DNA of 64,000 nt from Cohnella rhizoplanae (GTDB lineage Bacteria; Bacillota; Bacilli; Paenibacillales; Paenibacillaceae), in contig NZ_CAOJCN010000003.1 of assembly GCF_948329515.1 (NCBI RefSeq), positions 1-64,000 on the forward strand. The letters are read 5' to 3'. The notes under the pieces are model-generated. The model made no database searches. It had not been told where the DNA came from and saw only the letters and a list, made by a program, of their open reading frames with translations. Shown here piece by piece: positions 1 to 8,296 of the stretch. Each line of letters starts with the position of its first letter. Position 1 is the first letter of the stretch. The translations under genes were made by a program, and so were the position numbers.

Positions 1-389
1 AGATCCAGCAGGGGATGAAGGCGATCAGGCAAACGATCCGGGAGAAGTACGGCTGCGAAGTGAATGTCGGAATCGGCATCCATACCGGCACCGTCGTCGT
101 CGGCAACATCGGCTCGTATCTGCGCGTGGACTATACCGCGATCGGCGACAACGTGAACATCGCGGCGCGGATCGAATCGCAGACCAAGCCGGGACAGATC
201 ATGGTATCCGACGCCGTATACGCCAAGACGGCCGCCTATTTCCGGTTCGACGAGGGCGAGGATCGCATGTTCAAAGGCAAGTCGCTGCCGATCCGCGTAT
301 ACGAGCTGCTGGGCGTGGACGGAGCAGGCCGGGACGAAGATACAGCCGAGGACACAGGGCCGTCGCTTGCGGACAAGGACGCGATTTAG
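1..389 (+). CDS. Adenylate/guanylate cyclase, C-terminal part (partial)
   Basis: The reading frame is open from the window edge to the TAG at 387-389, so only the last ~129 codons are seen. The visible part matches the second half of a class III nucleotide cyclase domain: G-I-H-T-G, then V-G-N-I-G, then D-Y-T-A-I-G-D-x-V-N-x-A-A-R, which is the segment that contacts the nucleotide base and ribose and carries the transition-state Asn/Arg. The domain ends about 25 residues before the stop. The N-terminal sensor or membrane part lies outside the window, so the signal and the choice of cAMP or cGMP cannot be judged. Confidence 0.85.
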   Translation, partial: IQQGMKAIRQTIREKYGCEVNVGIGIHTGTVVVGNIGSYLRVDYTAIGDNVNIAARIESQTKPGQIMVSDAVYAKTAAYFRFDEGEDRMFKGKSLPIRVYELLGVDGAGRDEDTAEDTGPSLADKDAI

Positions 390-496
390 CGACTTTCGGC
401 GGATTTTCCGCCGAATTCGCTTGTATACAATAAGATATATCTGAATTTGTCATTAGCGGAAACGACCAGATCGATAGCAGATGAAGGAGAATGAAC

Positions 497-2074
497 ATGA
501 AAGCATGGACAAGCAAAACGGCCGGCGCCGCCCTGGCGCTCGCGATCGGTCTGACCGTACCCGGAGCCGCGTTCGCGGCCGACGCGGGATGGCTCAAATC
601 GGGCAGCCTGTACGAGATCCGCACCTGGGCCGGGCAGGCCGAGTGGGGGAGCCAGGACGGTCCGCTGGCGGGCGCCTCGCTGTTCCAGCCGCACGCGATC
701 GCGGTGCGCGCGGACGGCAGCCTGGCCATCGCGGACAGCGGGAATCACCTGATCCGCATGCTCGCAGCAAGCGGGGTCACTACCTACGCGGGTCACTTCT
801 CGGGCTCCGACGAAGGCGGGCTTCCTACCGGTTCCTATCACGACGATCTGGCGGACAGAGCCCTGTTCGACAAGCCGCTCGGTATCGTCTTCGACGCCGC
901 AGGCAATGCTTACGTCGCCGACGCGGGCAACAACGCGATCCGCAAGATCTCTCCGGACGGCAAGGTGACCACGCTGGCGGGCAGCGGCTTGGCCGGGAAC
1001 GCGGACGGCAAGGGAAGCGCGGCGACGTTCGCCTCGCCGTCCGATGTCGCCGTCGATGCGGCGGGCAACGTATACGTCGCGGACACGCTGAACCATGCCA
1101 TCCGCAAGATCTCCCCCGACGGCGCCGTCACGACGCTGAACGCGCCTTCGACGCGCGTAGGCCAATATCTGCCCGGCGCGGCCGAGAGCTACGGCGACTA
1201 CGCGGACGGCGCGCTGGCAAGCGCCAAGTTCAACGAGCCTAGCGGGCTCGCGCTGGACGCCAAGGGCAACCTTTACGTCAGCGACCGCGGCAATCAGCGC
1301 ATCCGCTATATCGACTTCGCTGCCGGCACGGTCGGCACGGTCGCCGGGACGGCGCCGGCGCTGGGCGCCGACAGCCCCTACGCCGAGGGCGACTACCTGG
1401 ACGGCGCAGCCGCCTCGGCCCGATTCGACGCGCCAGAGGGGCTCGCGATCGCACCTGACGGGACGCTCGTCATCGCGGACAGCCTGAATCATGTCGTCCG
1501 TCTGCTCAAGGACGGACAGGTGACGACGCTGGCGGGCGAGGCGACCGAGCCCGGTTCCGCGGACGGAGTCCTCTATGCGGCGCAGTTCGATCATCCGACC
1601 GACGTCGCCGTGCTGCCCGACGGCAGACTCGCGATCGCCGACGAAGCGGGCAACAAGATCCGTCAGCTTGCGAGGTACGCGGGCGCTGCGGGGCTCAAGA
1701 AGGACGGCGCGATCAAGACGCTGCTGAACGGCGCGCCGCTAGGGTCGGACAAGCCCGCGTTCGTGGCAGGGGGCGCGACTTACCTGCCGCTGCGCGTCGT
1801 CGGCCAGGCGACGGGGTTCGCCGTGACGTACGACGCCAAGACCAAGACCGGCAAGCTGTCCAAGGGCGATGCCGTGTACACGGTGACGAACGGACAGAAA
1901 AAAGTCGCGAAGACGGTCGGCGGGCAGAAGTCGGAACTGGCGCTGAGCGCGGCTCCGGTGCTCAAGGACGGCAGCTTCTACGTACCGGTCCGCTTCTTCG
2001 CTACGGAGGGCGACCTCGATATCCAATGGGATGGCGCGGTTCAAGCCGTAATCATCCGCAGCAAGACGTTCTGA
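497..2074 (+). CDS. Exported NHL-repeat protein with C-terminal copper-amine-oxidase-N-like domain
   Basis: 525 residues. ATG 497 is preferred over ATG 491 because the GAAGGAGA ribosome site ends at about 490. A signal peptide (basic start, Ala/Leu-rich core, A-F-A-A-D) covers about residues 1-28. Next come at least five NHL-type beta-propeller repeats, each with the pattern G-I/L-A-x-D-A-x-G-N-x-Y-V-A-D-x-x-N-x-x-I-R-K-I. The last ~120 residues resemble the Cu_amine_oxidN1 domain common in exported Paenibacillus proteins (F-V-x-x-G-x-T-Y-L-P-L-R-V-V, then F-Y-V-P-V-R-F-F). Such domains are thought to bind the wall or other surfaces. No catalytic residues are apparent, so a scaffolding or binding role is only a guess. 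A strong terminator follows. Confidence 0.8.
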   Translation: MKAWTSKTAGAALALAIGLTVPGAAFAADAGWLKSGSLYEIRTWAGQAEWGSQDGPLAGASLFQPHAIAVRADGSLAIADSGNHLIRMLAASGVTTYAGHFSGSDEGGLPTGSYHDDLADRALFDKPLGIVFDAAGNAYVADAGNNAIRKISPDGKVTTLAGSGLAGNADGKGSAATFASPSDVAVDAAGNVYVADTLNHAIRKISPDGAVTTLNAPSTRVGQYLPGAAESYGDYADGALASAKFNEPSGLALDAKGNLYVSDRGNQRIRYIDFAAGTVGTVAGTAPALGADSPYAEGDYLDGAAASARFDAPEGLAIAPDGTLVIADSLNHVVRLLKDGQVTTLAGEATEPGSADGVLYAAQFDHPTDVAVLPDGRLAIADEAGNKIRQLARYAGAAGLKKDGAIKTLLNGAPLGSDKPAFVAGGATYLPLRVVGQATGFAVTYDAKTKTGKLSKGDAVYTVTNGQKKVAKTVGGQKSELALSAAPVLKDGSFYVPVRFFATEGDLDIQWDGAVQAVIIRSKTF

Positions 2075-2089
2075 TCGCTTCAGGTCATC

Positions 2090-2136
2090 GGGACCGTTCG
2101 CAGCGCCAGCCGCTGACGAACGGTCCCTCTTATTTG
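2090..2136 (+). terminator. Rho-independent terminator after the NHL-repeat gene
   Basis: An 11-bp perfect stem (GGGACCGTTCG at 2090-2100 with CGAACGGTCCC at 2117-2127) is followed by TCTTATTT. Confidence 0.8.
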
Positions 2137-2230
2137 TGGCAGCTGCGAACGCGATCCGAGCGGAGGTCTAAAACAATGACGGTCAGCGACCGACATTATC
2201 GTTAGCTGTCGTTAGCGGGAGGGAAGGAAA

Positions 2231-3790
2231 ATGTCCAAGGACGATCGACTCGAGGAGCAGATTAACCAGTTCTACGAACACGGGCCGGACGTGCACGACG
2301 CGCTCCCGATGAAGGATTACTTGCTGAAGCACGAGAACAATCAGATGGCTTGGTACCTGCTCGGCAAGCAGTACCTGTCCCGCGGTCAGGAAGCCAAGGC
2401 CAACTATTGCTTCGCGCAGGCGGGGGCGGTGTACGAGGCGTTCGAGTCTAAAAAAAGCCCGCAGCTGGCAGCGGGGGAGCCGTCGGAAAAAGCAGCGATG
2501 AAGGGGCCCGTACGCCGGCGGCGCGCAGGCTGGCTGGCCGGAGCGGTCGCCGTGTCGCTGCTGGCGCTGGGCGTATTCGCGTATGCCGAGCGGGCTGCGG
2601 CGCCCGAGAAAACCAGCGCGAGCGGCGGAACGGCGGGAACGGCCGCATCCGAAGGCGTTCAACAGACGCCTGGCGAGACCGCCCCGAGTCCGGCTACGGA
2701 TGGAAAGGGAGGGCAACCGGGCGGAGCGTCGGGCGGATCGGGCAGCGGCGGACCTGGAGGTGGCGGGGCAACCGGAGCTGCCAAGCCCGCCGGCTTGATG
2801 GCGGCCGCGGCGGAACGGGACGGCGCAGGCAAGGCGATCCTGGGCGGCCTCCTCACCGCCCAGGATCGGGCAGCGCCGTCGCTGCTATTCAGAGCGCCGC
2901 GGTTAGGCGCATGGGTCGACTGGGTGAAGGCTGGCGCGCCGATCGCGCAGGTAGCCGCGCCTGCCGGACGCGCGTCGGCGAGCGTCGACTGGTACGACTC
3001 GGGCTGGTGTCCGTGCGGCACGGCCCAGGACGGCAAGCAGACGGCCGCGAAGATCGCCGCCTGGAAGCCGCTCCAGGAGAGCAAGCTCGTCCTGCGCTCG
3101 GCGATGATCGCATACAAGCAGCGCGCGGGCAAATGGCCGGCAACGCCCAAAGCGCTGGCCGCGGCCTATCCGAACAATGTCATGTCCGGTTGGAATGCGG
3201 AGCAGACCGCCTGGTTCGGCGAGCTCTCGGCGGCGCTGGGGGCCAAGACGTCACCTGCCGGGGCCCCTGCAGGCTGGCCCGATGCCTCGGGACCGGCAGC
3301 GGGCAACGGCAAGCCGGCGGGCCTGGTAGCGCCGCTCGCGGAGCAGCCGATCGAGATCGTCATCGATAAGACGAGGCATCGCCTGGCCGTGATCAGCGGC
3401 GGCTTGCTGCTGCGCAATTATGAGGTAGGTCTCGGCGCGAAGGATACGCCTACGCCCGAGGGGACCTTCGTCATCACGGAAAAGGTGCGGAATCCGAACG
3501 GAAGCGCAGACGGCGCGTTCGGCAGCAGAGGGATGACGCTGTCCGATACGTTGTACGCCATCCACGGCACGGACGAGCCGACGAGCGTCGGCAAAGACGA
3601 ATCGCACGGCTGCGCGAGGATGAACAAGGAGGACGTGGAGGAGCTGTTCGACCTGGTGCAGATCGGCACGAAGGTGACGATAAGCAAAGGGGGGCTGCCC
3701 GTCGAACTGCGCGCGCCGGAAAAGCGCTTCAAGCTGACGCCTGCGCAGAACGAGACCAACCCCTCCAAAAAATACGAATGGCTGAGTTAA
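2231..3790 (+). CDS. Membrane-anchored L,D-transpeptidase (YkuD family) with N-terminal TPR-like segment
   Basis: 519 residues, with GGGAGGGAAGG just before ATG 2231. Residues 1-75 are hydrophilic and helical and resemble a TPR (W-Y-L-L-G-K-x-Y-L, then A-x-Y-C-F-x-Q-A). One membrane helix follows a run of arginines at about residues 98-120. A Gly/Ser/Ala/Pro-rich linker and a middle region of unknown fold lead to a YkuD domain at about 375-490. That domain has the T-P-E-G-T-F pattern, an I-H-G-T motif and S-H-G-C-A-R-M, with Cys461 as the expected nucleophile. YkuD enzymes form 3-3 crosslinks or attach proteins to peptidoglycan outside the membrane. The layout puts the TPR-like part in the cytoplasm, which is unusual for this family and suggests contact with a cytoplasmic partner. 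The substrate is unknown. Confidence 0.82.
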   Translation: MSKDDRLEEQINQFYEHGPDVHDALPMKDYLLKHENNQMAWYLLGKQYLSRGQEAKANYCFAQAGAVYEAFESKKSPQLAAGEPSEKAAMKGPVRRRRAGWLAGAVAVSLLALGVFAYAERAAAPEKTSASGGTAGTAASEGVQQTPGETAPSPATDGKGGQPGGASGGSGSGGPGGGGATGAAKPAGLMAAAAERDGAGKAILGGLLTAQDRAAPSLLFRAPRLGAWVDWVKAGAPIAQVAAPAGRASASVDWYDSGWCPCGTAQDGKQTAAKIAAWKPLQESKLVLRSAMIAYKQRAGKWPATPKALAAAYPNNVMSGWNAEQTAWFGELSAALGAKTSPAGAPAGWPDASGPAAGNGKPAGLVAPLAEQPIEIVIDKTRHRLAVISGGLLLRNYEVGLGAKDTPTPEGTFVITEKVRNPNGSADGAFGSRGMTLSDTLYAIHGTDEPTSVGKDESHGCARMNKEDVEELFDLVQIGTKVTISKGGLPVELRAPEKRFKLTPAQNETNPSKKYEWLS

Positions 3791-3810
3791 CGTCAACCCA
3801 CGGACGCCGC

Positions 3811-3954
3811 CTACGGATTCACGATCAGCAGGACGGCCACCGCGATGACGATGACGCCGAATACGGTACCCGCGATGATGAGGCCGCGCTTGTTGACCTG
3901 CTCTTTGGCTTCGGGCTTGCGGTTGATCGGTGCTTGTTTTTTTGGCGCGCTCAT
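3811..3954 (-). CDS. Small single-pass membrane protein, unknown function
   Basis: 47 residues read on the minus strand from ATG at 3954-3952 to TAG at 3813-3811. It is preceded on that strand by GGAAAGG nine bases upstream, a credible ribosome site. The N-terminal 24 residues are basic and Pro/Lys-rich (M-S-A-P-K-K-Q-A-P). The rest is one hydrophobic helix of about 20 residues (L-I-I-A-G-T-V-F-G-V-I-V-I-A-V-A-V-L-L-I) ending in V-N-P. It converges on the L,D-transpeptidase gene with a 20-base gap. I do not recognise the family. The ribosome site and the clean hydrophobic segment support it being real. Confidence 0.6.
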   Translation of the reverse strand: MSAPKKQAPINRKPEAKEQVNKRGLIIAGTVFGVIVIAVAVLLIVNP

Positions 3955-4117
3955 GGGAACCAACCTTTCCATTTTACATAATCGGCATATGCTACTATTG
4001 TAAACGCTTGATCTTTAAAACGCCAGATGAAACGGACGCGCGCGGAGGCGATATTCCCTTTTCTTTTGGCGCAGAAAAGGCTAAACTGATACGCGAGGGT
4101 TTTACGCGGCTGATCCG

Positions 4118-5245
4118 ATGCCGCCGCGATTTGAAAGGATGCTGAAACGCTTGTACAAGTGGGTTAAACCCCTGTTTTTCAAAATGGATCCGGAGGACGC
4201 CCACCATCTCGTCGTGGACGGCATGGGCGCCGCTTCCCGCATCCCCGGCGTACCGGCGCTGCTGTCCGGCATATGGGGCGTGCCGGAGGCGCCCGAGCTG
4301 GCCGTCGACCTGCTCGGCTTCCGCTTCCGCCATCCGGTCGGCCTCGCCGCGGGCCTCGACAAAAACGCGAAGGCCGTCAAGGGCTTCGGCAGCGTCGGCC
4401 TGTCGTTCCTCGAGGTCGGCACCGTGACGCCCAAGGGGCAGCCTGGCAACGATAGGCCGCGCTTGTTCCGGCTCCCGCCGGACGAAGCGCTCATCAATCG
4501 GATGGGCTTCAACAACGAGGGCGCCGACGCGATGGCCGCCAGGCTGTCGCGGCTCGGCAAGCGGAAGGTCCCGCTCGCCGTCAACATCGGCAAGAACAAG
4601 GCCACGCCCAACGAGGACGCGGCCTCGGATTACCGGGCTTGCCTGGCCAAGCTGTATTCTTACGGCGACCTGTTCGTCGTCAATATCAGCTCGCCCAACA
4701 CGCCCGACTTGCGCGCGCTGCAGCATGGCGACGAGCTGCGCGATCTGCTGGCCGCGGTCAAGGACGAGATGGAGATCCAGGCCGCCGCGCACGGCGAGCT
4801 GCCCAAGCCGATCCTCGTGAAGATCGCGCCGGACAACGACGAGACGCAGCTCTCTTATATGGCGGACGCGATCGTGGCGAGCGGCATATCCGGCATTATC
4901 GCGACCAACACGACGATCGGCCGGGACGGACTGTCGCACGCGAACATGTCCGAGACGGGCGGTCTCAGCGGACGTCCCCTGACGGCGCGTTCCACCGAGG
5001 TCATCCGCTCGCTATACCGCATGACCGGCGGACGTCTCCCGATCGTCGGTTCGGGCGGCATATTCACGGCCCAGGACGCCTACGACAAGATCAGGGCGGG
5101 CGCTTCCCTGGTAGAGGTGTATACCTCGTTGATCTACAAAGGCCCGGGAGTGGTCAAGGAGATCGCTGCCGGCTTAAGACGCCTGCTGAAGCAGGACGGA
5201 TACACCCGGATCACCCAGGCGGTCGGCGCCGATCACAAGCGCTGA
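4118..5245 (+). CDS. pyrD: Dihydroorotate dehydrogenase (quinone), class 2
   Basis: Up to 375 residues. It oxidises dihydroorotate to orotate in pyrimidine synthesis, passing electrons to membrane quinone. Class 2 features are the extended amphipathic N-terminus (K-W-V-K-P-L-F-F-K-M-D-P-E-D-A-H), G-L-A-A-G-L-D-K-N, the N-x-x-G-F-N-N segment, and N-I-S-S-P-N-T with the catalytic Ser. The FMN phosphate-binding G-S-G-G-I is near the C-terminus. The start is uncertain. ATG 4118 has no good ribosome site. GAAAGG at 4133-4138 directly abuts ATG 4139 and could serve TTG 4151, which would still keep the conserved quinone-site helix. It stands apart from the pyr operon and is followed closely by the alarmone synthetase gene. 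Confidence 0.93.
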   Translation: MPPRFERMLKRLYKWVKPLFFKMDPEDAHHLVVDGMGAASRIPGVPALLSGIWGVPEAPELAVDLLGFRFRHPVGLAAGLDKNAKAVKGFGSVGLSFLEVGTVTPKGQPGNDRPRLFRLPPDEALINRMGFNNEGADAMAARLSRLGKRKVPLAVNIGKNKATPNEDAASDYRACLAKLYSYGDLFVVNISSPNTPDLRALQHGDELRDLLAAVKDEMEIQAAAHGELPKPILVKIAPDNDETQLSYMADAIVASGISGIIATNTTIGRDGLSHANMSETGGLSGRPLTARSTEVIRSLYRMTGGRLPIVGSGGIFTAQDAYDKIRAGASLVEVYTSLIYKGPGVVKEIAAGLRRLLKQDGYTRITQAVGADHKR

Positions 5246-5314
5246 TCGCGGACGACCTCCGGCTGCAGTACACGGTAGTGCGGCAATGCGCGGCAGGAAA
5301 GGATGCGTAGACGT

Positions 5315-6121
5315 ATGGACGGAAGAGACTGGAGCAAGTTCCTCTTGCCCTATCAGCAGGCGGTTGAAGAGCTTAAGATCAAGCTGAAGTCGCTGCGCAC
5401 CGAGCTCAAAGCCCGCGACGAGTACGCGCCGATCGAATTCGTGACCGGCCGGGTCAAGCGGATCTCGAGCATCCTGGAAAAAGCGAAGCGGCTCAGCGTG
5501 CCGATGGATCAGATTCAGACCGGGATCGAGGACATCGCGGGCATCCGCATTATGTGCCAGTTCGTGGAGGATATCCACCGGGTGGCGGACATGATCCGCA
5601 TCCGCAAGGACCTGCGGCTTGTATACGAGAAGGATTATATTACGAATTATAAAGACAGCGGCTACCGGAGCTACCATATCATCGTCGAATATCCGGTGCA
5701 AACGTCGCTCGGCTCGATGCCGGTGCTGGCGGAGATCCAGATCCGGACGCTTGCCATGAACTTCTGGGCGACGATCGAGCATTCGCTGAATTACAAATAC
5801 CGCGAGCAGCTGCCCGAGCATGTGCGGGAGCGGCTTCGCAAGGCCTCGGAGGCCGCGTTCGCGCTCGACCGCGAGATGTCGAGCATCCGTCAGGAGATCG
5901 TGGACGCCCAGCAGGACTTCGAGGAGAAGTCCGGGATCGTCCGCAAGGTGCTTAACGATATTCAAGGTCTATACTTCTTCCGCCGCTTCCGGGAGGCCGC
6001 GCAGTTCCAGCTTCGGTTCAACGAGCTGTGGGAACAGGAAGACATGTGGTCGCTGGCGGAGCTGTCGCAGGAGATTCAGGCCGCGCTTGCCAGGGCGGGC
6101 AAGCACAACAGCAGCCAGTAA
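5315..6121 (+). CDS. Small alarmone synthetase (RelQ/YjbM-type GTP pyrophosphokinase)
   Basis: 268 residues. ATG 5315 is chosen over ATG 5303 because AGGAAAGG ends at 5302. It transfers pyrophosphate from ATP to GDP or GTP to make (p)ppGpp. It is a synthetase-only protein: P-I-E-F-V-T-G-R-V-K, the G-I-E-D-I-A-G-I-R metal site, D-S-G-Y-R-S-Y-H, and E-I-Q-I-R-T-L-A-M-N-F-W-A-T-I-E-H, with no HD hydrolase or TGS domain. The first ~210 residues align with YjbM/RelQ end to end. About 55 further residues, helical and rich in Arg/Phe, form a C-terminal extension the shorter homologues lack. RelQ enzymes form allosteric tetramers, and the tail could modify that. Confidence 0.9.
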   Translation: MDGRDWSKFLLPYQQAVEELKIKLKSLRTELKARDEYAPIEFVTGRVKRISSILEKAKRLSVPMDQIQTGIEDIAGIRIMCQFVEDIHRVADMIRIRKDLRLVYEKDYITNYKDSGYRSYHIIVEYPVQTSLGSMPVLAEIQIRTLAMNFWATIEHSLNYKYREQLPEHVRERLRKASEAAFALDREMSSIRQEIVDAQQDFEEKSGIVRKVLNDIQGLYFFRRFREAAQFQLRFNELWEQEDMWSLAELSQEIQAALARAGKHNSSQ

Positions 6122-6135
6122 CCGAATCGGTACAA

Positions 6136-6180
6136 GGGAGTCCGGGCCGGCGGGAACGCCGCCTGGCGGCTCTCTTTTTT
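6136..6180 (+). terminator. Probable terminator after the alarmone synthetase gene
   Basis: An inner stem CGGCG/CGCCG with a GGAA loop sits inside a weaker outer GGGAG/CTCTC stem, followed by a run of six T. Confidence 0.55.
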
Positions 6181-6244
6181 TATAAGGCAAGCAGCGCGCG
6201 GCAACGAAGGAACAAGGTTGCGCTCGCACGCGAAGGAGACGTAT

Positions 6245-7153
6245 ATGAAAACGAAAATGAGACTGGATAAAATGCTGGGGAATCTCGGCTACGGCACGCG
6301 CAGCGTCCTGAAGGGACTCGTCCGGCAGGGAGCCGTCACGGTGAACGGGAACCCCGTCAAGGATCCGGGCATGCAGATCGATCCGCATGCGGACGAGGTC
6401 GTGCTAGAGGGCGAGCGGATCGTATACCGCGATACCGTCTACGTCATGCTCCACAAGCCCGCGGGCTTCGTGTCGGCTACGGAAGACCGCCGCGAACGGA
6501 CGGTGCTGGAGCTGCTGCCGGAGGATTTGGCCGTATTTTCGCCCTTCCCGGTAGGGAGGCTGGACAAGGACACGGAAGGATTGCTGCTGCTTACCAACGA
6601 CGGCAAGCTGTCGCACGACCTGCTATCGCCGCGCAAGCATGTCCCTAAAACGTATCAGGCGCTCGTCGCCGGCCGCGTCGGCTCGGACGATATCGCGACG
6701 TTCGCGACGGGCGTCACGCTGGACGACGGTTATGTGACGCTGCCTGCCGAACTGCGCGTGCTGGACGATTCGGCGACTGAATCGAGGGGCGATTCGGCCC
6801 CGGGGGATCCGGAAGAAGCGGTCGCGCCGGCGGAGCGGGCAATCTTTACGGCCGAAGCGGCACGGGCACGGCTGGATACGGTCCCCGCGCTGCAGGCGAA
6901 CCGGACGAGCCTGCAGGAAGCCGTCGCGGCAGGCGAGCCGCTAAACTGGGTCGAGGTGACCATCGGCGAGGGCAAGTATCATCAGGTGAAGCGGATGTTT
7001 GAATCCGTCGGGAAAAAGGTGCTCTATCTTCGCAGACAATCGATGGGCCCGCTGCCGCTGGACGAGTCCCTGAAGGCAGGCGAATGGCGCGAATTGACCG
7101 AGGAGGAGCTCGAACGCTTGCGCAATTACAAAAAAGCGGGGGAGCGATCATGA
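6245..7153 (+). CDS. RsuA/RluB-family rRNA pseudouridine synthase
   Basis: 302 residues. ATG 6245 follows AAGGAG at 6233-6238. The N-terminal S4 RNA-binding domain (about residues 5-65, M-R-L-D-K-M-L) is followed by the catalytic domain. That domain has K-P-x-G-F-V-S-A and G-R-L-D-K-D-T-E-G-L-L-L-L-T-N-D-G, which includes the catalytic Asp, and ends with K-Y-H-Q-V-K-R-M-F. This pattern fits the 16S rRNA pseudouridine-516 type, but the target uridine cannot be fixed from sequence alone. Between the core strands, about residues 178-235, it carries an Ala/Glu-rich low-complexity insertion of ~50 residues. Its stop overlaps the next gene as ATGA, so the HAD phosphatase is probably translated by coupling. 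Confidence 0.88.
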   Translation: MKTKMRLDKMLGNLGYGTRSVLKGLVRQGAVTVNGNPVKDPGMQIDPHADEVVLEGERIVYRDTVYVMLHKPAGFVSATEDRRERTVLELLPEDLAVFSPFPVGRLDKDTEGLLLLTNDGKLSHDLLSPRKHVPKTYQALVAGRVGSDDIATFATGVTLDDGYVTLPAELRVLDDSATESRGDSAPGDPEEAVAPAERAIFTAEAARARLDTVPALQANRTSLQEAVAAGEPLNWVEVTIGEGKYHQVKRMFESVGKKVLYLRRQSMGPLPLDESLKAGEWRELTEEELERLRNYKKAGERS

Positions 7154-7956
7154 TGAATTACAAGCTGATCGCGCTGGACGTGGACGGAACGCTGCTGAAC
7201 GACGACCACGAGCTGACGCCCCGCGTGAAGCGGGCCGTGACCGCGGCGGCTGCCGCCGGCGCGGAGATCGTCCTGTGCACGGGCCGCGGCTCGGCGAGCG
7301 CGTTGTCGGTGCTCGCGCAGCTCGGCTTGTCCGGAACGGTCATCACGCATAACGGCGCGTCGGTCGTAGACGGAGAAACGCGTGAAATCTTGCAGGAGTC
7401 GACGATCGGTGCGGACGAAGCCGGCCGGTACCTGGAGCTGCTTCGGGAACGCGGCGTTCATTTCGATTTGAACACGGCTTTCGATATCTATGTAGAGCGG
7501 CTTGACGAGCAGACCGCTTCCATGTACGAGCGTATGCTGGCGGAGCCGATCCTGCGATCTCCCGGCGAACAGCTCCCGGGCCGTACAGTCAAAATCTCGA
7601 TATTCGCCCCCAAGGCCGATCTGGACGAACTGGAGACGTATTGGCGCGATTGGAGCCACGAGCTGCAGTCGATCCGGAGCGGCGACTACTTCATCGATCT
7701 TCAGCACCGCGAAGCCTCCAAAGGTACGGCGCTTGCGCAGTGGGCGGAAAAAAGGGGCATACCCCGCGAAAGCGTGCTGGCCATTGGCAACTACTACAAC
7801 GACATCGGGATGCTGCAATATGCCGGGCGCGGCGTCGCCATGGACAACTCCCCGCCGGAGGTCAAGGCAGCGGCAGACGAGACGACCCTGTCCAACAACG
7901 AGGACGGCGTGGCCGTCGTGCTGGAAGCCTGTCTGGCCGTCGCGGAACGGAACTGA
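7150..7956 (+). CDS. Cof-type HAD-superfamily phosphatase
   Basis: 268 residues. ATG 7150 has GGGGGAG six bases upstream and overlaps the stop of the pseudouridine synthase gene. Motif I is A-L-D-V-D-G-T-L-L-N-D with the nucleophilic and acid/base Asp. Motif II is L-C-T-G-R-G. Motif III/IV includes K-G-T-A-L and A-I-G-N-Y-Y-N-D-I-G-M-L. A C2-type cap domain lies between, as in Cof/YidA phosphatases of sugar phosphates and flavin intermediates. The physiological substrate is not predictable. The motif-IV Y-Y-N-D in place of the common D-x-x-N-D is a small departure. Confidence 0.88.
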   Translation: MMNYKLIALDVDGTLLNDDHELTPRVKRAVTAAAAAGAEIVLCTGRGSASALSVLAQLGLSGTVITHNGASVVDGETREILQESTIGADEAGRYLELLRERGVHFDLNTAFDIYVERLDEQTASMYERMLAEPILRSPGEQLPGRTVKISIFAPKADLDELETYWRDWSHELQSIRSGDYFIDLQHREASKGTALAQWAEKRGIPRESVLAIGNYYNDIGMLQYAGRGVAMDNSPPEVKAAADETTLSNNEDGVAVVLEACLAVAERN

Positions 7957-7965
7957 ATAATCGCA

Positions 7966-8000
7966 AGCAAAAAGCCGGCCCGGGGGCCGGCTTTTTGGCT
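7966..8000. terminator. Bidirectional terminator between the HAD gene and the yjcZ-like gene
   Basis: A GC-rich inverted repeat (AAAAAGCCGGCCC with GGGCCGGCTTTTT) is flanked by A-run and T-run, so it can stop transcription from both converging genes. Confidence 0.85.
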
Positions 8001-8018
8001 TGATTATTGATTGCTCGA

Positions 8019-8111
8019 TTAGAAACCTGCACGAAGGATGATGACGAGCAGAATGAAGAGCACCAGAACGAACGCAGCGGACGAACCGTAGCCACCTGCA
8101 ACACCGGACAT
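8019..8111 (-). CDS. YjcZ-family small sporulation protein
   Basis: 30 residues on the minus strand from ATG 8111-8109 to TAA 8021-8019. AAAGGAGG lies six to seven bases upstream. The peptide starts M-S-G-V-A-G-G-Y-G-S-S-A, continues as one hydrophobic helix (F-V-L-V-L-F-I-L-L-V-I-I-L) and ends R-A-G-F. This is the signature of the YjcZ family (G-G-Y-G near the start, a single membrane span, a short tail), which Bacillales carry in many copies and express in sporulation. The molecular function is unknown. Confidence 0.85.
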   Translation of the reverse strand: MSGVAGGYGSSAAFVLVLFILLVIILRAGF

Positions 8112-8199
8112 GCGAATTCCTCCTTTGTCATTCAGTCGGGTCGCCGAGGGAGCGGCGGGACTTCGTTTCCCGCTTGCCGCATCGTCGCTCGGACTACTC

Positions 8200-8208
8200 T
8201 ATACTATG
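8200..8208 (-). promoter_or_regulatory. Candidate sigma-K/E-like -10 element for the yjcZ-like gene
   Basis: Read on the minus strand the bases are CATAGTATA, which fits the mother-cell sigma -10 pattern CATAnnnTA. It lies about 90 bases before the start codon. I could not assign a -35 element with confidence. Confidence 0.3.
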
Positions 8209-8296
8209 ACAAAGTCCCGGAGCGGATTGGACAGATGCCCGGATCGCCTTTATTTTAGGCGCGTGGGCATGCATGCGCGAAGCGATCGCCTGTCCG

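Noticed and set aside
386-1594. A 402-codon minus-strand open frame across the NHL-repeat gene
   Set aside because: Its apparent internal repetition only mirrors the NHL repeats on the other strand.
2176-2205. A nine-codon ORF with GGAGG before the L,D-transpeptidase gene
   Set aside because: Too short to judge; it neither touches the next start codon nor shows a conserved pattern.
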